In this document: piece by piece, positions 8,916 to 17,528 of the stretch
Position numbering within the stretch: the first letter of the stretch is position 1
Layout of the letters: each line of letters begins with the position of its first letter
Assembly: GCA_965230425.1 (NCBI GenBank)
Contig: CBDDKW010000012.1
Span: 1-64,000 of the forward strand
Source: CBDDKW01 sp965230425
GTDB taxonomy: Bacteria > Pseudomonadota > Gammaproteobacteria > UBA1113
Length of the DNA stretch: 64,000 nt
Direction: 5' to 3'
Notes under the pieces: generated by a model
What the model was told of the DNA's origin: nothing
Seen by the model: the letters and a program-made list of their open reading frames with translations, nothing else
Databases searched by the model: none
Translations under genes and position numbers: made by a program

Positions 8916-9953
8916 TTATGATTTCTCATGCTCTAATAACCATTGTTTTCGCTGTAGACCTCCCCCGTAGCCAGCTAACTTACCATTTGCGTTAATAACA
9001 CGATGACAGGGAATGACAATAGCAATTTGATTCGTGCCATTTGCCCTGGCAACAGCACGAAAGGCTTTAGGTTGTCCCATGAGTTGTGCCATTTCCGAAT
9101 AAGATCGTGTTTCACCCAAAGGAATTTTCTGCAACTGCTTCCAAACTGACTGCTGAAAATTAGAACCGATTAAATGCAATGGTGTGTTAAAACCATTAAA
9201 TTTACCCATGAAGTAGTCATCTAGTTCACTATTCACTTGCTGTGTCACTAAGGTTTCACCCGGAATTATCGCGGCTTTTAATCGCTTTCTTAAACGTTCA
9301 ACTTCACGTTCTAAACCTCGTCTATCAACAAATTCTAGTAAATATAATCCTTCATCATCCGTAATACATAACATGGGGCCTAGTGGTGTATCTAACCATG
9401 AGGCTTTTAACGTAACCGCATTAAATTTAGCGGGTGCATCTCCCATAATACGTGAGAAGGCATCACGAAAGCCACTGCTTGATTCATAGCCCATATCAAC
9501 TTGCGTATTAATGATTGATTCCCCTTGTCTAATTTGTTTCATCGCTATACCCATTCGACGAGCTCGCGCATACTCTATGAATGTCATTCCAAAACGGCGT
9601 TTAAATTGCCGGCGTGCGGTAGATGAATCAACTGCCAATGCTTGTAAATCCTTTTCTTGCCAACGTTTTTCTGGATTTTTTTCAATGGCATTCACTAATT
9701 TTCTTACTGTTGCAGAGGCATGTTGAGGATGCGAAAGTGGTCGACAACGTTGACAGGGGCGATAAGAGGCAAGTAACGCTTCTTTTGCTGTTGCAAAAAA
9801 TTCACAGTTTGTGAATTTTGGTTTTCGAGCAGGACAGGTTGGTCGACAAAACACTCCCGTTGTTTTGACACCCACGAAGAATATACCCTCATATTCTACA
9901 TTTTTATCTAAAAGGGCTTGATAATATTCATGTTTTTTCTTAAGTGGTATCAT
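8916..9953 (-). CDS. ada: Ada, bifunctional DNA repair methyltransferase and activator
   Basis: Ada removes methyl groups from phosphotriesters and O6-methylguanine and, once methylated, activates the adaptive response. The N-terminal zinc domain has its four Cys at 36, 40, 67 and 70 (GVFCRPTC ... CQRC). An AraC-type helix-turn-helix covers about 85-180 (STARRQFKRRFGMTFIEYAR). The C-terminal alkyltransferase has PCHRV with the acceptor Cys at about 316, followed by GYGGGLQRKQWLLEHE. The 345-residue length is normal and all key residues are present. It is transcribed divergently from the GNAT gene across a 375-bp region. Confidence 0.95.
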   Translation of the reverse strand: MIPLKKKHEYYQALLDKNVEYEGIFFVGVKTTGVFCRPTCPARKPKFTNCEFFATAKEALLASYRPCQRCRPLSHPQHASATVRKLVNAIEKNPEKRWQEKDLQALAVDSSTARRQFKRRFGMTFIEYARARRMGIAMKQIRQGESIINTQVDMGYESSSGFRDAFSRIMGDAPAKFNAVTLKASWLDTPLGPMLCITDDEGLYLLEFVDRRGLEREVERLRKRLKAAIIPGETLVTQQVNSELDDYFMGKFNGFNTPLHLIGSNFQQSVWKQLQKIPLGETRSYSEMAQLMGQPKAFRAVARANGTNQIAIVIPCHRVINANGKLAGYGGGLQRKQWLLEHEKS

Positions 9954-10124
9954 AGTATTTGTTTCTCAATATTCATCAGATAGTTTGAATTATAATCAAC
10001 ATGATGAACCTCTGCAGCCGAAAATCAGGCATGGATTTTTTGTCTAAATAATATACTATAACAGGATGCCAAATCGGGCACCTAGCGGACCTAGTACCTG
10101 AGCTGGATACAATATACTTGACAT

Positions 10125-10164
10125 TTTGTAATACAAAATCAATGATGACAATGTGTATTACAAA
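10125..10164. promoter_or_regulatory. 11-bp perfect inverted repeat upstream of ada
   Basis: TTTGTAATACA (10125-10135) and TGTATTACAAA (10154-10164) are perfect reverse complements separated by 18 bp. The left arm also sits in a 17-bp palindrome, ATTTTGTAATACAAAAT. The TTTGTAATA element recurs in the AbiE operator near 24.2 kb. Possibly a dimeric regulator site; which flanking gene it serves is unknown. Confidence 0.4.
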
Positions 10165-10263
10165 TGCATGCCTGAAATATAAGATAAATATTGGGTTACT
10201 AGTATTAATGTCTGGCCACTTCGAGTAATGAATACTAGTACATACTATCTACTTCATTTACAA

Positions 10264-10305
10264 AATAAAAATCCCCGCAGCAAGCTGCGGGGAATGAAGT
10301 TAAAT
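10264..10305. repeat. Intergenic palindromic repeat, copy 2
   Basis: Perfect core TCCCCGCAGC-AA-GCTGCGGGGA at 10272-10293, with AAATAAAAA on the left and ATGAAGTTAAATAC on the right. It lies just upstream of the GNAT start codon, so it would be in that gene's leader if transcription starts further upstream. Confidence 0.8.
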
Positions 10306-10328
10306 ACATATAAAAAGCGATAGAAAAC

Positions 10329-11018
10329 ATGAAGAGTAAAATGGAAAAACAAGAATCAGAGAAAAGACTAAAAAATGCGAGCTTAGCAGTCAATGCTGAA
10401 TTCAGTAAAATTGAAGCTAACCCAGAACTTAATAAGAGTGAAATATGGCTAGCCAATGATATCTGTCGTCTGGAACCTCTAACCATGGCGCATCATGATG
10501 AGCTAGTAGAGAGTATAAAAGATGGTGAATTATGGAAGCTGTGGTATACACTCATTCCAGAACCTGAAAAAATGCAAGATGACATTCAAAGACGCCTGAT
10601 ACAAAAACAAGCTGGTGAAATGATACCCTTTGTCATTATTGATATGAAAAATAAAAGATTAGTAGGCGCAACCACATATCTCAATATCGATATGCTAAAC
10701 AAGCGCCTTGAAATAGGTGCTACATGGCTAGGCAAAAGTTCACAAGGAACAGCTATGAATAAATCTGTAAAATTGCTATTACTGACTTATGCCTTCGAGG
10801 AAATGGGTTGTCATGCTGTAGAATTCCGCACACATTTTCATAATCGCAACAGTCGCCAAAGTATTGAATCTATTGGTGCCAAACTTGATGGCATATTGCG
10901 TAATCATATGATTATGCCAGATAATACATTACGTGATACCTGCGTTTATAGTATCATTGATAGTGAATGGCCTACGGTAAAAAAATTAATAACCGAAAAA
11001 TTAAAACGGAATATTTAA
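10329..11018 (+). CDS. GNAT-family acetyltransferase (RimJ/RimL type)
   Basis: A 229-residue protein. Residues 40 to about 200 match the RimJ/RimL-like GNAT group: ICRLEPLTMAHHDELVESI, then GATTYLNIDMLNKRLEIG, TWLGKSSQGTAMNKSVKLLL and FRTHFHNRNSRQSIESIGAK. This family acetylates protein N-termini or small amines. The first ~38 residues are a charged, Lys/Glu-rich extension absent from typical members; ATG 10341 is an alternative start. The last 63 bases of the gene are also present downstream as part of a duplicated segment (12063-12228), so its 3' end has been copied. Confidence 0.8.
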   Translation: MKSKMEKQESEKRLKNASLAVNAEFSKIEANPELNKSEIWLANDICRLEPLTMAHHDELVESIKDGELWKLWYTLIPEPEKMQDDIQRRLIQKQAGEMIPFVIIDMKNKRLVGATTYLNIDMLNKRLEIGATWLGKSSQGTAMNKSVKLLLLTYAFEEMGCHAVEFRTHFHNRNSRQSIESIGAKLDGILRNHMIMPDNTLRDTCVYSIIDSEWPTVKKLITEKLKRNI

Positions 11019-11120
11019 TTTCTTATATTTGCATTACTATCGAGAATTTAGTTTGTACTATCAGTTGGGTTTTCATTAGCCCATAGTACCCTGAAGATAA
11101 AGAAAATTTTCAGCTGGGTG
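10955..11120. repeat. 166-bp direct duplication, copy A
   Basis: This segment covers the last 63 bases of the GNAT gene plus 102 bp downstream. It recurs without indels at 12063-12228 with 5 mismatches by my count, about 97% identity. The two copies bracket the small gene at 11409-12062. Confidence 0.9.
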
Positions 11121-11408
11121 TCAAATCTAGTACCTAATTGAGAAGAGTACAAAAGTTACCAGCAATAAGCACTATTGTTAAGGGTAACTCTTTGATATAT
11201 TTCACATCATTCTCAATCGTATAGCAAATTGGTAAGCATCTTAACATAGAACAGGACGATAGAAGATATGTTCCATGCACTGTTGGAGTATGATTATAAT
11301 AATATTAAAGCAAAAAATCAGCTCTTAATATTAAATTAAGAATTATCATATACAATACATGACTTGCTAGTTAATTCTTTACAAATACATAAACATGAGG
11401 AAGTAGGA
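11019..11408. other. Intergenic region between GNAT gene and 217-residue gene
   Basis: A 390-bp gene-free region. It contains the non-coding part of duplication copy A (to 11120) and a PmrA-like promoter at 11324-11356. A 22-codon open frame starting at about 11270 lacks support and is not called. Confidence 0.6.
11324..11356 (+). promoter_or_regulatory. PmrA-like box and -10 element
   Basis: CTTAAT-N5-ATTAAG at 11324-11340 has TTAA cores at 11325 and 11336, 11 bp apart, matching the known PmrA box (YTTAAK-N5-YTTAAK in Salmonella; tandem cTTAATatT in Legionella). A -10 hexamer TACAAT (11351-11356) begins 15 bp after the second core. It predicts a leader of about 45 nt before ATG 11409. Binding is inferred. 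Confidence 0.6.
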
Positions 11409-12062
11409 ATGCCTAACACCACTGAAAATGCTACAGTCCACAATGATGATAAAACTGCAACCTTGCTATCTGAAGGTAATGACGTTGCTACTTCTATAGT
11501 GCCGCAACTACAAGCGTTAAAACAACAATACTTAGATTCACCTGAAACATTATATTCTAGCACTAGAGTTGAAGCAGCAACTTCAGATAATGGTAGTAAC
11601 ATAGTAGCCCTTCTGCAACAACAAGTAGACCCTGAGATTGTACAAACATTCGATGCACTTATTAAACTCATCGCTGACTTAGAAAGTAAACAAATAAGCT
11701 ACAATGAAGCAAAATCCAGCTTTGAAAAAATGGCCGCTACGCGCTGGGATAGCATGAATTCGAATAGTAGAACGAAATCTTTGCAGCATTATACTCAAAA
11801 TCCCACTTTTCCTTTGAATCAAGCTTTTCGTCTAGCAGCAAAATTCTTTACAGCCAACGATGAAGAAAATATGTCTGCTCTCATGCCTACAATTGAAGAA
11901 TCATATGAGAATCAGTTAACAATCAGTCCTAGTACCAATGCAAGTACTCAGCCTTCCGTTGCAGCACATGGAGGCTCTAGCGCTCAAAACTCCAACAGCA
12001 CGGGTGAACAAGAAAAAGGAGAGATAACCACATCATTATCCCACGGTCCCCAAATGCGGTAG
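11409..12062 (+). CDS. Hypothetical protein, candidate effector
   Basis: A 217-residue protein that I do not recognise. ATG 11409 is preceded by GAGGAAGTAGGA, a strong RBS; an upstream in-frame TTG at 11364 has none. It has no signal peptide or membrane segment. The middle (about 70-140) is mostly helical (IVQTFDALIKLIADLESKQ, SYNEAKSSFEKMAATRWDSM). The final ~50 residues are Ser/Asn/Thr-rich and disordered, with an acidic stretch GEQEKGE 10-20 residues from the end, reminiscent of the E-block in Dot/Icm secretion signals. It is driven by a PmrA-like box and lies between two copies of a 166-bp repeat, so it looks recently inserted or duplicated. Effector status is inference. Confidence 0.7.
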   Translation: MPNTTENATVHNDDKTATLLSEGNDVATSIVPQLQALKQQYLDSPETLYSSTRVEAATSDNGSNIVALLQQQVDPEIVQTFDALIKLIADLESKQISYNEAKSSFEKMAATRWDSMNSNSRTKSLQHYTQNPTFPLNQAFRLAAKFFTANDEENMSALMPTIEESYENQLTISPSTNASTQPSVAAHGGSSAQNSNSTGEQEKGEITTSLSHGPQMR

Positions 12063-12228
12063 CATTGATAGTGAATGGCCTACAGTAAAAAAATTAATAA
12101 CCGAAAAATTAAAACGGAATATGTAATTTCTCATATTTGCATTACTATTGAGAATTTAGTTTGTACTATCAGTTGGGTTTTGATTAGCCCATAGTACCCT
12201 GAAGATAAAGAAAATTTTCAGCTGGGTG
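12063..12228. repeat. 166-bp direct duplication, copy B
   Basis: Second copy of 10955-11120, starting one base after the stop codon of the 217-residue gene. It contains a non-functional remnant of the GNAT 3' end. Copy B continues into a complete hairpin (12220-12247), whereas copy A retains only its left arm, so B may preserve the original junction. Confidence 0.9.
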
Positions 12229-12247
12229 CCAGATTTGGCGCCCAGCT
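12220..12247. terminator. Strong GC-rich hairpin between convergent genes
   Basis: AGCTGGGTGCC-N6-GGCGCCCAGCT forms an 11-bp stem (with one G-T pair) between the plus-strand gene ending at 12062 and gpsA on the minus strand. It lacks a clear U-tract on either side, so it is only terminator-like. Confidence 0.45.
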
Positions 12248-12279
12248 ATACTAAGCTTTAAACTAATCTGACTCCCCAG

Positions 12280-13269
12280 CTACTCTGCCTTCTGCGCTCT
12301 GGCAAAGAGTGTTGATACGGCATCTCGTGGTGATTTATGCTCATAAAGGACTTGATAGACTTGTTCAGTAATAGGCATATCGACATTGGCATGGCGTGCT
12401 AAACGGTAAACTTCTGCTGCTGTACCGTAGCCTTCTACAACTTGACCGACTTTATCGCGGGCTTCATCAATAGTAGCACCTTGACCCAATGCCAAACCAA
12501 AACGACGGTTACGTGATTGATCATCGGTACACGTTAAAATTAAATCGCCCATGCCGGTTAAACCAAATAAGGTTTCTCCAGCAGCGCCAAGGACAACACT
12601 TAAACGGATCATTTCCGTCATGCCGCGTGTTAGCAGCGCACTACGTGCGTTACAGCCGAAGCCTAAACCATCTGAGATCCCCGCAGCAACGGCCATGACA
12701 TTTTTAATAGCGCCACCTAACTGCACCCCCACAAGATCGTCATTGGTATATACTCGGAAGGTTTCACAACTTAAATATTGCAGCCATTGCTCAGCTAAGG
12801 CCTCATGTTCTGTAGCAATGACAACTGCGGTTGGTAAACCTGCAGCAACTTCGCGAGCGAAAGAAGGGCCGGATAATACGGCAAAGGGATAATCGTCACC
12901 GATGACTTCGGTGACCACATCATGCAATAGCTTACCTGTTTCAGGATCTAAACCTTTGGTTGCTGACACTAAGCGAGTTTGTATTTTTAAGTGTGGTTTT
13001 ATTTCTACTAAGATTGATCTAAAGGCATGACTTGGCACAGCAAATAACACATCATCACTGCTAGCGATAAGCTGCGCTAAATCTGTTGTCACTGTTAATG
13101 TGGGTGGAAAATCAGAACCCGGAAGATATTTTGCATTGCAGCAATCTCGCTGCATTGTTGCTGCTTCATCCGCATCGCGACACCAGAGCACAACGTCGGC
13201 ACCATTGCGTGCGAGCAGAATAGCAAGCGCAGTCCCCCAAGAGCCTGCGCCTAATACGGCAATGGACAT
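12280..13269 (-). CDS. gpsA: Glycerol-3-phosphate dehydrogenase [NAD(P)+]
   Basis: GpsA reduces dihydroxyacetone phosphate to sn-glycerol-3-phosphate, the backbone for phospholipids. The 329-residue protein starts with the Rossmann dinucleotide loop VLGAGSWGTALAILLARNG. It carries the family motifs LVSATKGLDPETG, LSGPSFAREVA, AIKNVMAVAAGISDGLGFG (catalytic Lys) and GLTGMGDLILTCT. The ATG abuts the secB stop (one-base overlap), giving the conserved secB-gpsA operon of gammaproteobacteria. Confidence 0.97.
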   Translation of the reverse strand: MSIAVLGAGSWGTALAILLARNGADVVLWCRDADEAATMQRDCCNAKYLPGSDFPPTLTVTTDLAQLIASSDDVLFAVPSHAFRSILVEIKPHLKIQTRLVSATKGLDPETGKLLHDVVTEVIGDDYPFAVLSGPSFAREVAAGLPTAVVIATEHEALAEQWLQYLSCETFRVYTNDDLVGVQLGGAIKNVMAVAAGISDGLGFGCNARSALLTRGMTEMIRLSVVLGAAGETLFGLTGMGDLILTCTDDQSRNRRFGLALGQGATIDEARDKVGQVVEGYGTAAEVYRLARHANVDMPITEQVYQVLYEHKSPRDAVSTLFARAQKAE

Positions 13270-13784
13270 TAACCTTGCTTCGCCTCATCTTGAATAGCTT
13301 CTGCATCTCCAGCACTACCGCCTTCAGCATCGCCGCCTTCTTCAGCTTGCGATTTCAAGTGCTGTTGATATAAGGCTTCGAAATTCACCGGCGCTAAACA
13401 TAATTGTGGGAAACCACCACGCACGACTAATTCTGAAATTAACTCTCTGGCATAAGGATAAATCACACTAGGGCAAAAACTACCGAGCATATGATGTAAG
13501 TGCTGCGCATCGAAGTTTTGTAGGGTGAAAATACCCGCTTGTTGTACTTCAATCAGATATGCCACTTTATCGTTTACATTTGATGTTACAGTTAAGCGTA
13601 ATACTACTTCATGAATGTCATCGGTTAATTGCTGTGTATTAGTATTTAATTCTAAATCAACACTAGGTTCACCTTGCTCTTTAAACATCATGGGGGCATG
13701 CGGAGATTCATAGGATAAATCTTTTGTGTAAATACGGTGAATTTGAAAATCCTGTTTATTTTCTTGTTGCTGTTTGTCTGCCAT
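13269..13784 (-). CDS. secB: Protein-export chaperone SecB
   Basis: SecB holds precursor proteins unfolded and delivers them to SecA. The 171-residue protein has the tetramer core (FQIHRIYTKDLSYESPHAP, VVLRLTVTS, AYLIEVQQAGIFTLQNF, LFPYARE-type CPSVIYPYARELISELVVRG and LAPVNFEALYQQ). The C-terminal tail is longer than the typical 155 residues and is Ala/Glu/Gly/Asp-rich. It is coupled to gpsA. The glutaredoxin gene grxC, which lies between yibN and secB in many relatives, is missing; 206 bp of non-coding DNA replaces it. Confidence 0.96.
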   Translation of the reverse strand: MADKQQQENKQDFQIHRIYTKDLSYESPHAPMMFKEQGEPSVDLELNTNTQQLTDDIHEVVLRLTVTSNVNDKVAYLIEVQQAGIFTLQNFDAQHLHHMLGSFCPSVIYPYARELISELVVRGGFPQLCLAPVNFEALYQQHLKSQAEEGGDAEGGSAGDAEAIQDEAKQG

Positions 13785-13858
13785 TATGTACTCCTTATTA
13801 AAAAAAAATTATTGTAATTATTCAGCAAAGTTCTGGAAACGTCCACCTTTGGACAATC

Positions 13859-13931
13859 TTGGACAAAAAATCCACTCAAAGTGCTCATGTATTAATATAC
13901 ACTGCGCGCTTTTCGCGAATTTTTTGTCCAA
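13859..13931. repeat. 13-bp inverted repeat upstream of secB
   Basis: TTGGACAAAAAAT (13859-13871) and ATTTTTTGTCCAA (13919-13931) are perfect reverse complements about 47 bp apart, within the 206-bp gap between secB and the rhodanese gene where relatives have grxC. Function unknown; possibly a structure in the secB leader. Confidence 0.45.
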
Positions 13932-13990
13932 CCTTGCCGCAAAGTTGAACGTTTTCTAAGCAACAAATTATTGTGGTGAATAGCTACAAA

Positions 13991-14419
13991 TTATTGACCT
14001 TTAACTACCGGATAATTCTCACTATCCCACTGTCGCATCCCGCCCACAAGATAACCTAAATCTCGAAAACCCTGCTTGCGTAGCAAATTGCTAACATTCA
14101 CCGAATAATGACCTTGAGCACAAACTAGTACTACTGCCTTGTCTTTATTCACATGCAATTCGCTCATTCGTTCTTTAAATGACTCTTGCGGAATATTCAT
14201 CGCATCAATGATATGGCCTTGCTGAAATTGCTCACTTGTACGCAAATCAATAACCACAGCTTCTCCATGGTTCAATAAATCTGTCAAGCCTTGAGCAGTC
14301 AAACGCCTAGCTCCCACCATACGACTGTGAATCTCATTGACAATCAATAATAAGATAATAATGAAGAAACCTATCCAAAGTATCGAATGATTACCAAAAA
14401 ATGCAAGTACTTGATCCAT
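13991..14419 (-). CDS. Membrane-anchored rhodanese-like protein (YibN type)
   Basis: A 142-residue protein with one N-terminal membrane segment (about residues 11-30, WIGFFIIILLLIVNEI) and a cytoplasmic rhodanese domain. The domain begins with VIDLRTSEQFQQGHI and includes GAMNIP-like DAMNIPQES. The active-site loop is VLVCAQGHYS, with the sulfur-accepting Cys about residue 100. Rhodaneses move sulfane sulfur; the partner of YibN is not well defined. Its position next to secB-gpsA and divergent from gpmI matches the enterobacterial yibN locus. Confidence 0.88.
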   Translation of the reverse strand: MDQVLAFFGNHSILWIGFFIIILLLIVNEIHSRMVGARRLTAQGLTDLLNHGEAVVIDLRTSEQFQQGHIIDAMNIPQESFKERMSELHVNKDKAVVLVCAQGHYSVNVSNLLRKQGFRDLGYLVGGMRQWDSENYPVVKGQ

Positions 14420-14708
14420 ATAGCGCCAATCCTCATAGCATCCTGTTCAACAATTTGGCCATTCAGTCGTATTATGGTTACAAGCAAATGGTGCTTTCCT
14501 CACTCTAACCATCAACCTACTTGCTTGTTCCTACAATGATGTAAAAAACCCACACTTGCGGCCATCTAATGGGGGCATTATACCCAAGGTATCACCATTA
14601 AGCACGAATCAAATACGCAACCACCGATAAAGCAGGCAAAGGCCAAAGTTTGGCAAAATTAAATGTCCTAAAACAAAACAGCATGTTAAAATACCGCCTT
14701 TCCTGGAG

Positions 14709-16256
14709 ATGATGATGCAAAAACGACCAAAACCATTGCTGCTCGTGGTCTTAGATGGCTGGGGTTATAGTGAAACAGTACAGCATAATGCCATAGCGCA
14801 AGCCAAAACACCTACCTGGGATCGACTGTGGCAGCAATACCCTCACCGTACCATTGAAGGCTCGGGCCAATGTGTTGGCCTACCGGAAGGACAAATGGGT
14901 AACTCTGAAGTAGGCCATTTAAGTCTTGGTTCAGGACGCATTATTCCTCAAGATTTTAGTCGTATTAGCAATGCTATCGATGATGGTTCGTTTTTTACCA
15001 ACTCAACCCTTGTGAATACCGCCAAAACAACCGCAAAGCGGGGCGGTGCTATTCATATTTTCGGTTTATTATCAGCAGGTGGTGTGCATAGTCATGAGCG
15101 CCATATCCACGCTGCCATTAAGCTCATGCAACAACATAGTCCCAATAAAATATACCTGCATGCCTTTCTCGATGGTCGCGACACCCCACCCAAAAGTGCT
15201 ATGCAATCATTGCAAGCAACCGATGCACTCTTTCAAGAACTGGGCTGTGGTTATATCGCTTCAATCATTGGGCGCTACTATGCGATGGACCGTGACCAAC
15301 GCTGGGATCGTGTGCAACAAGCCTATGAACTGTTAACAGAGGCAAAAGCTAATTATTCGGCTACGTCGGCTGAACTTGGCTTACAACAAGCCTACGACCG
15401 CGGCGAAACTGATGAGTTTGTTCAAGCTACTCGTATTATCCCTGCCCAACAGGATCCCGTGACTGTTAATGATGAAGATGCAGTGTTATTTATGAACTTC
15501 CGCGCAGACCGAGCGCGCCAATTAACACGCGCTTTTACTGAACCTGAGTTTGCCGGCTTTGAACGCCATCATATTCCTAAGCTTAGCCATTTTGTTTCAC
15601 TCACCGAATACGCAAAAGACATTCACACAGAAGTTGCTTATCCACCTATGCAATTTGCCAATGTCTTGGGCGATTACTTAGCTCAGCATGATTTGCAACA
15701 ATTACGTATTGCCGAAACCGAGAAATATGCGCATGTGACTTTCTTTTTCAATGGTGGCATAGAAGCGCCTTTCCCCGGTGAAGAACGTATATTGGTACCA
15801 TCACCGCAAGTTGCCACGTATGATCTACAACCGCACATGTCTGCACCTGAATTAACTGATAAATTATGCTCAGCTATTAAGGACCAACGTCACGATGTGA
15901 TCATCTGTAATTATGCGAATCCAGACATGGTAGGCCATACCGGTAACTTTGCTGCAACCATGACCGCGATAGAATGTATCGATGCCTGCATTGCACGCTT
16001 AGTGGAAGCTTTAGATCTAGTAGGGGGCGAAATGCTGATTACCGCAGACCATGGTAATGCTGAATGCATGCACAATGACGTAACTCAACAAGCCCATACA
16101 GCCCATACCAGTGAGCCTGTACCATTATTGTACTATGGTCAACAGGGTAATTTTGATGCTAGCGAAGGTAGTTTACGAGACATTGCACCTACGTTATTGT
16201 ATCTACTCGATCTGCCTAAGCCTGCAGAAATGACTGGAACATCTTTGCTCAAGTAG
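14709..16256 (+). CDS. gpmI: 2,3-bisphosphoglycerate-independent phosphoglycerate mutase
   Basis: GpmI interconverts 3- and 2-phosphoglycerate in glycolysis and gluconeogenesis using two Mn ions. The 515-residue length is normal. Metal and catalytic motifs are present: VLDGWGYSE near the start, MGNSEVGHLSLGSG with the phosphorylated Ser (about 66), HAFLDGRDTPP, GRYYAMDRD, NFRADRARQLTRA, NYANPDMVGHTG and TADHGNAE with HTAHTSEPVP. A GGAG lies before a run of three ATGs; 14709 is the first. It is followed 6 bp later by envC. Confidence 0.97.
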   Translation: MMMQKRPKPLLLVVLDGWGYSETVQHNAIAQAKTPTWDRLWQQYPHRTIEGSGQCVGLPEGQMGNSEVGHLSLGSGRIIPQDFSRISNAIDDGSFFTNSTLVNTAKTTAKRGGAIHIFGLLSAGGVHSHERHIHAAIKLMQQHSPNKIYLHAFLDGRDTPPKSAMQSLQATDALFQELGCGYIASIIGRYYAMDRDQRWDRVQQAYELLTEAKANYSATSAELGLQQAYDRGETDEFVQATRIIPAQQDPVTVNDEDAVLFMNFRADRARQLTRAFTEPEFAGFERHHIPKLSHFVSLTEYAKDIHTEVAYPPMQFANVLGDYLAQHDLQQLRIAETEKYAHVTFFFNGGIEAPFPGEERILVPSPQVATYDLQPHMSAPELTDKLCSAIKDQRHDVIICNYANPDMVGHTGNFAATMTAIECIDACIARLVEALDLVGGEMLITADHGNAECMHNDVTQQAHTAHTSEPVPLLYYGQQGNFDASEGSLRDIAPTLLYLLDLPKPAEMTGTSLLK

Positions 16257-16262
16257 GATGAA

Positions 16263-17450
16263 ATGACCTTAACACAATGCTTCAAGCGACTATTTTTTCT
16301 TTGCTGCTGTGCTTGCTTGTGTGCATTTGCACCTCATCTTTTTGCCGCTGAACAAAACCAAGTCCAACATAGCACTACAGAACTGCACTCAGTTAACCAA
16401 AAGATTAAACAACTGTCGCAATTATTATCTCGTAATAAACATCAGCGTAGCCACTTGGAAAAAGAATTACAGGGTATTGAGGAGCACATTGGCACTATAA
16501 TCAGTGAGCTACAAAAAACCACCCACCAACTTAAGCAGCAGCAAGCACAGTTAAAAAAGCTACAGCAACAACAGCAAGCCTACAAAAGCAAATTACAAAA
16601 TCAGCGTGCTATGCTTGCCGAGCAAGCGAAAGCTGCCTATATCATGGGCCGACAGGAATATCTTAAAATGCTATTAAACCAGCAAAATCCAGCCATGGTT
16701 GGTCGCACAATGACCTACTTTAAATACTTTAACCATAGCCGCATTGGATTGATCAATAATCTAACAACAACCATTGCTGAATTGAATGCTAACCAGAAAG
16801 CTATTGAAAAAGAAGCCAAGAAACTAGCCGCTACACGTAAGCACCAACAGCAAGAAAAAACCATTTTGTTACAGCAGCAACACAATCGCCAAACAATATT
16901 GGCTAAATTAACATCAAAAATCCGCACTCGCTCACAGCAGTTAGCAAGCTTGCGCCAAGATAAGCAACGCTTACAAACATTAATCAAGCAATTACAGCTA
17001 CAAAATCCTGTCACAGGCAATCACCCGCCATTACCCTTTGCCAAATTAAAAGGCAAGCTACCATGGCCAACGAAGGGCGTTATTAGCCATCACTTTGGCG
17101 AAACCATTAAAAACAGTGAATTAAAATGGAATGGTACTTTATTAACAGCACCTGAAGGTCGCAATATCTATGCCATCTATCCTGGTAAAGTCATATTTTC
17201 TGGCTGGTTAAAGGGTTTTGGTCTACTGTTAATTATTGATCATGGTGATGGCTACATGAGTCTTTACAGCAGAAATCAGAGCCTTTACCAAAAGGTTGGC
17301 CAGCATGTAAGTGCGGGCGATTTGATTGCAAAGGTAGGTCAAAGCGGCGGATACACTCAAAGCGGTCTATACTTTGAGATAAGGTATAATGGAAATCCGG
17401 TTAATCCAGAAAAGTGGTGTCATAAGGGACGCACTAAACGTCGAGCTTAA
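16263..17450 (+). CDS. envC: EnvC-like murein hydrolase activator
   Basis: EnvC is a periplasmic protein that activates the amidases which split septal peptidoglycan at division. The 395-residue protein has a signal peptide (about 1-29, ending FAPHLFA), a long Gln/Lys-rich coiled coil (about 35-245) and a C-terminal LytM/M23 domain (about 265-390; GVISHHFGE, LIIDHGDGYMSLYSRNQSLY). The LytM metal ligands are degenerate: HGD is kept, but the usual HLS element is YSRNQ-like and the late HLH site is absent. That matches EnvC as a non-enzymatic activator. Its gpmI-envC-ctpA order is widespread in gammaproteobacteria. Confidence 0.92.
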   Translation: MTLTQCFKRLFFLCCCACLCAFAPHLFAAEQNQVQHSTTELHSVNQKIKQLSQLLSRNKHQRSHLEKELQGIEEHIGTIISELQKTTHQLKQQQAQLKKLQQQQQAYKSKLQNQRAMLAEQAKAAYIMGRQEYLKMLLNQQNPAMVGRTMTYFKYFNHSRIGLINNLTTTIAELNANQKAIEKEAKKLAATRKHQQQEKTILLQQQHNRQTILAKLTSKIRTRSQQLASLRQDKQRLQTLIKQLQLQNPVTGNHPPLPFAKLKGKLPWPTKGVISHHFGETIKNSELKWNGTLLTAPEGRNIYAIYPGKVIFSGWLKGFGLLLIIDHGDGYMSLYSRNQSLYQKVGQHVSAGDLIAKVGQSGGYTQSGLYFEIRYNGNPVNPEKWCHKGRTKRRA

Positions 17451-17528
17451 CTACGTATTTCCCATTTTTTTTACATTTGCACGTCAGGGTAGTCGACGTT
17501 GTATACCATTATCAGGAGAAATGACCGC

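Larger units (their letters stand above)
9954..10328. other. Intergenic region between ada and GNAT gene
   Basis: A 375-bp divergent gene-free region. It holds an 11-bp inverted repeat at 10125-10164, a palindromic repeat copy at 10264-10305, and a GCCAAATCGGGCACC-type segment near 10070 that loosely resembles the end of the 166-bp duplication downstream. No small open reading frame or RNA gene is convincing. Confidence 0.6.

Noticed and set aside
12489..13297. Plus-strand frames across gpsA
   Set aside because: Frames of 65-113 residues opposite gpsA are shadows of its coding sequence.
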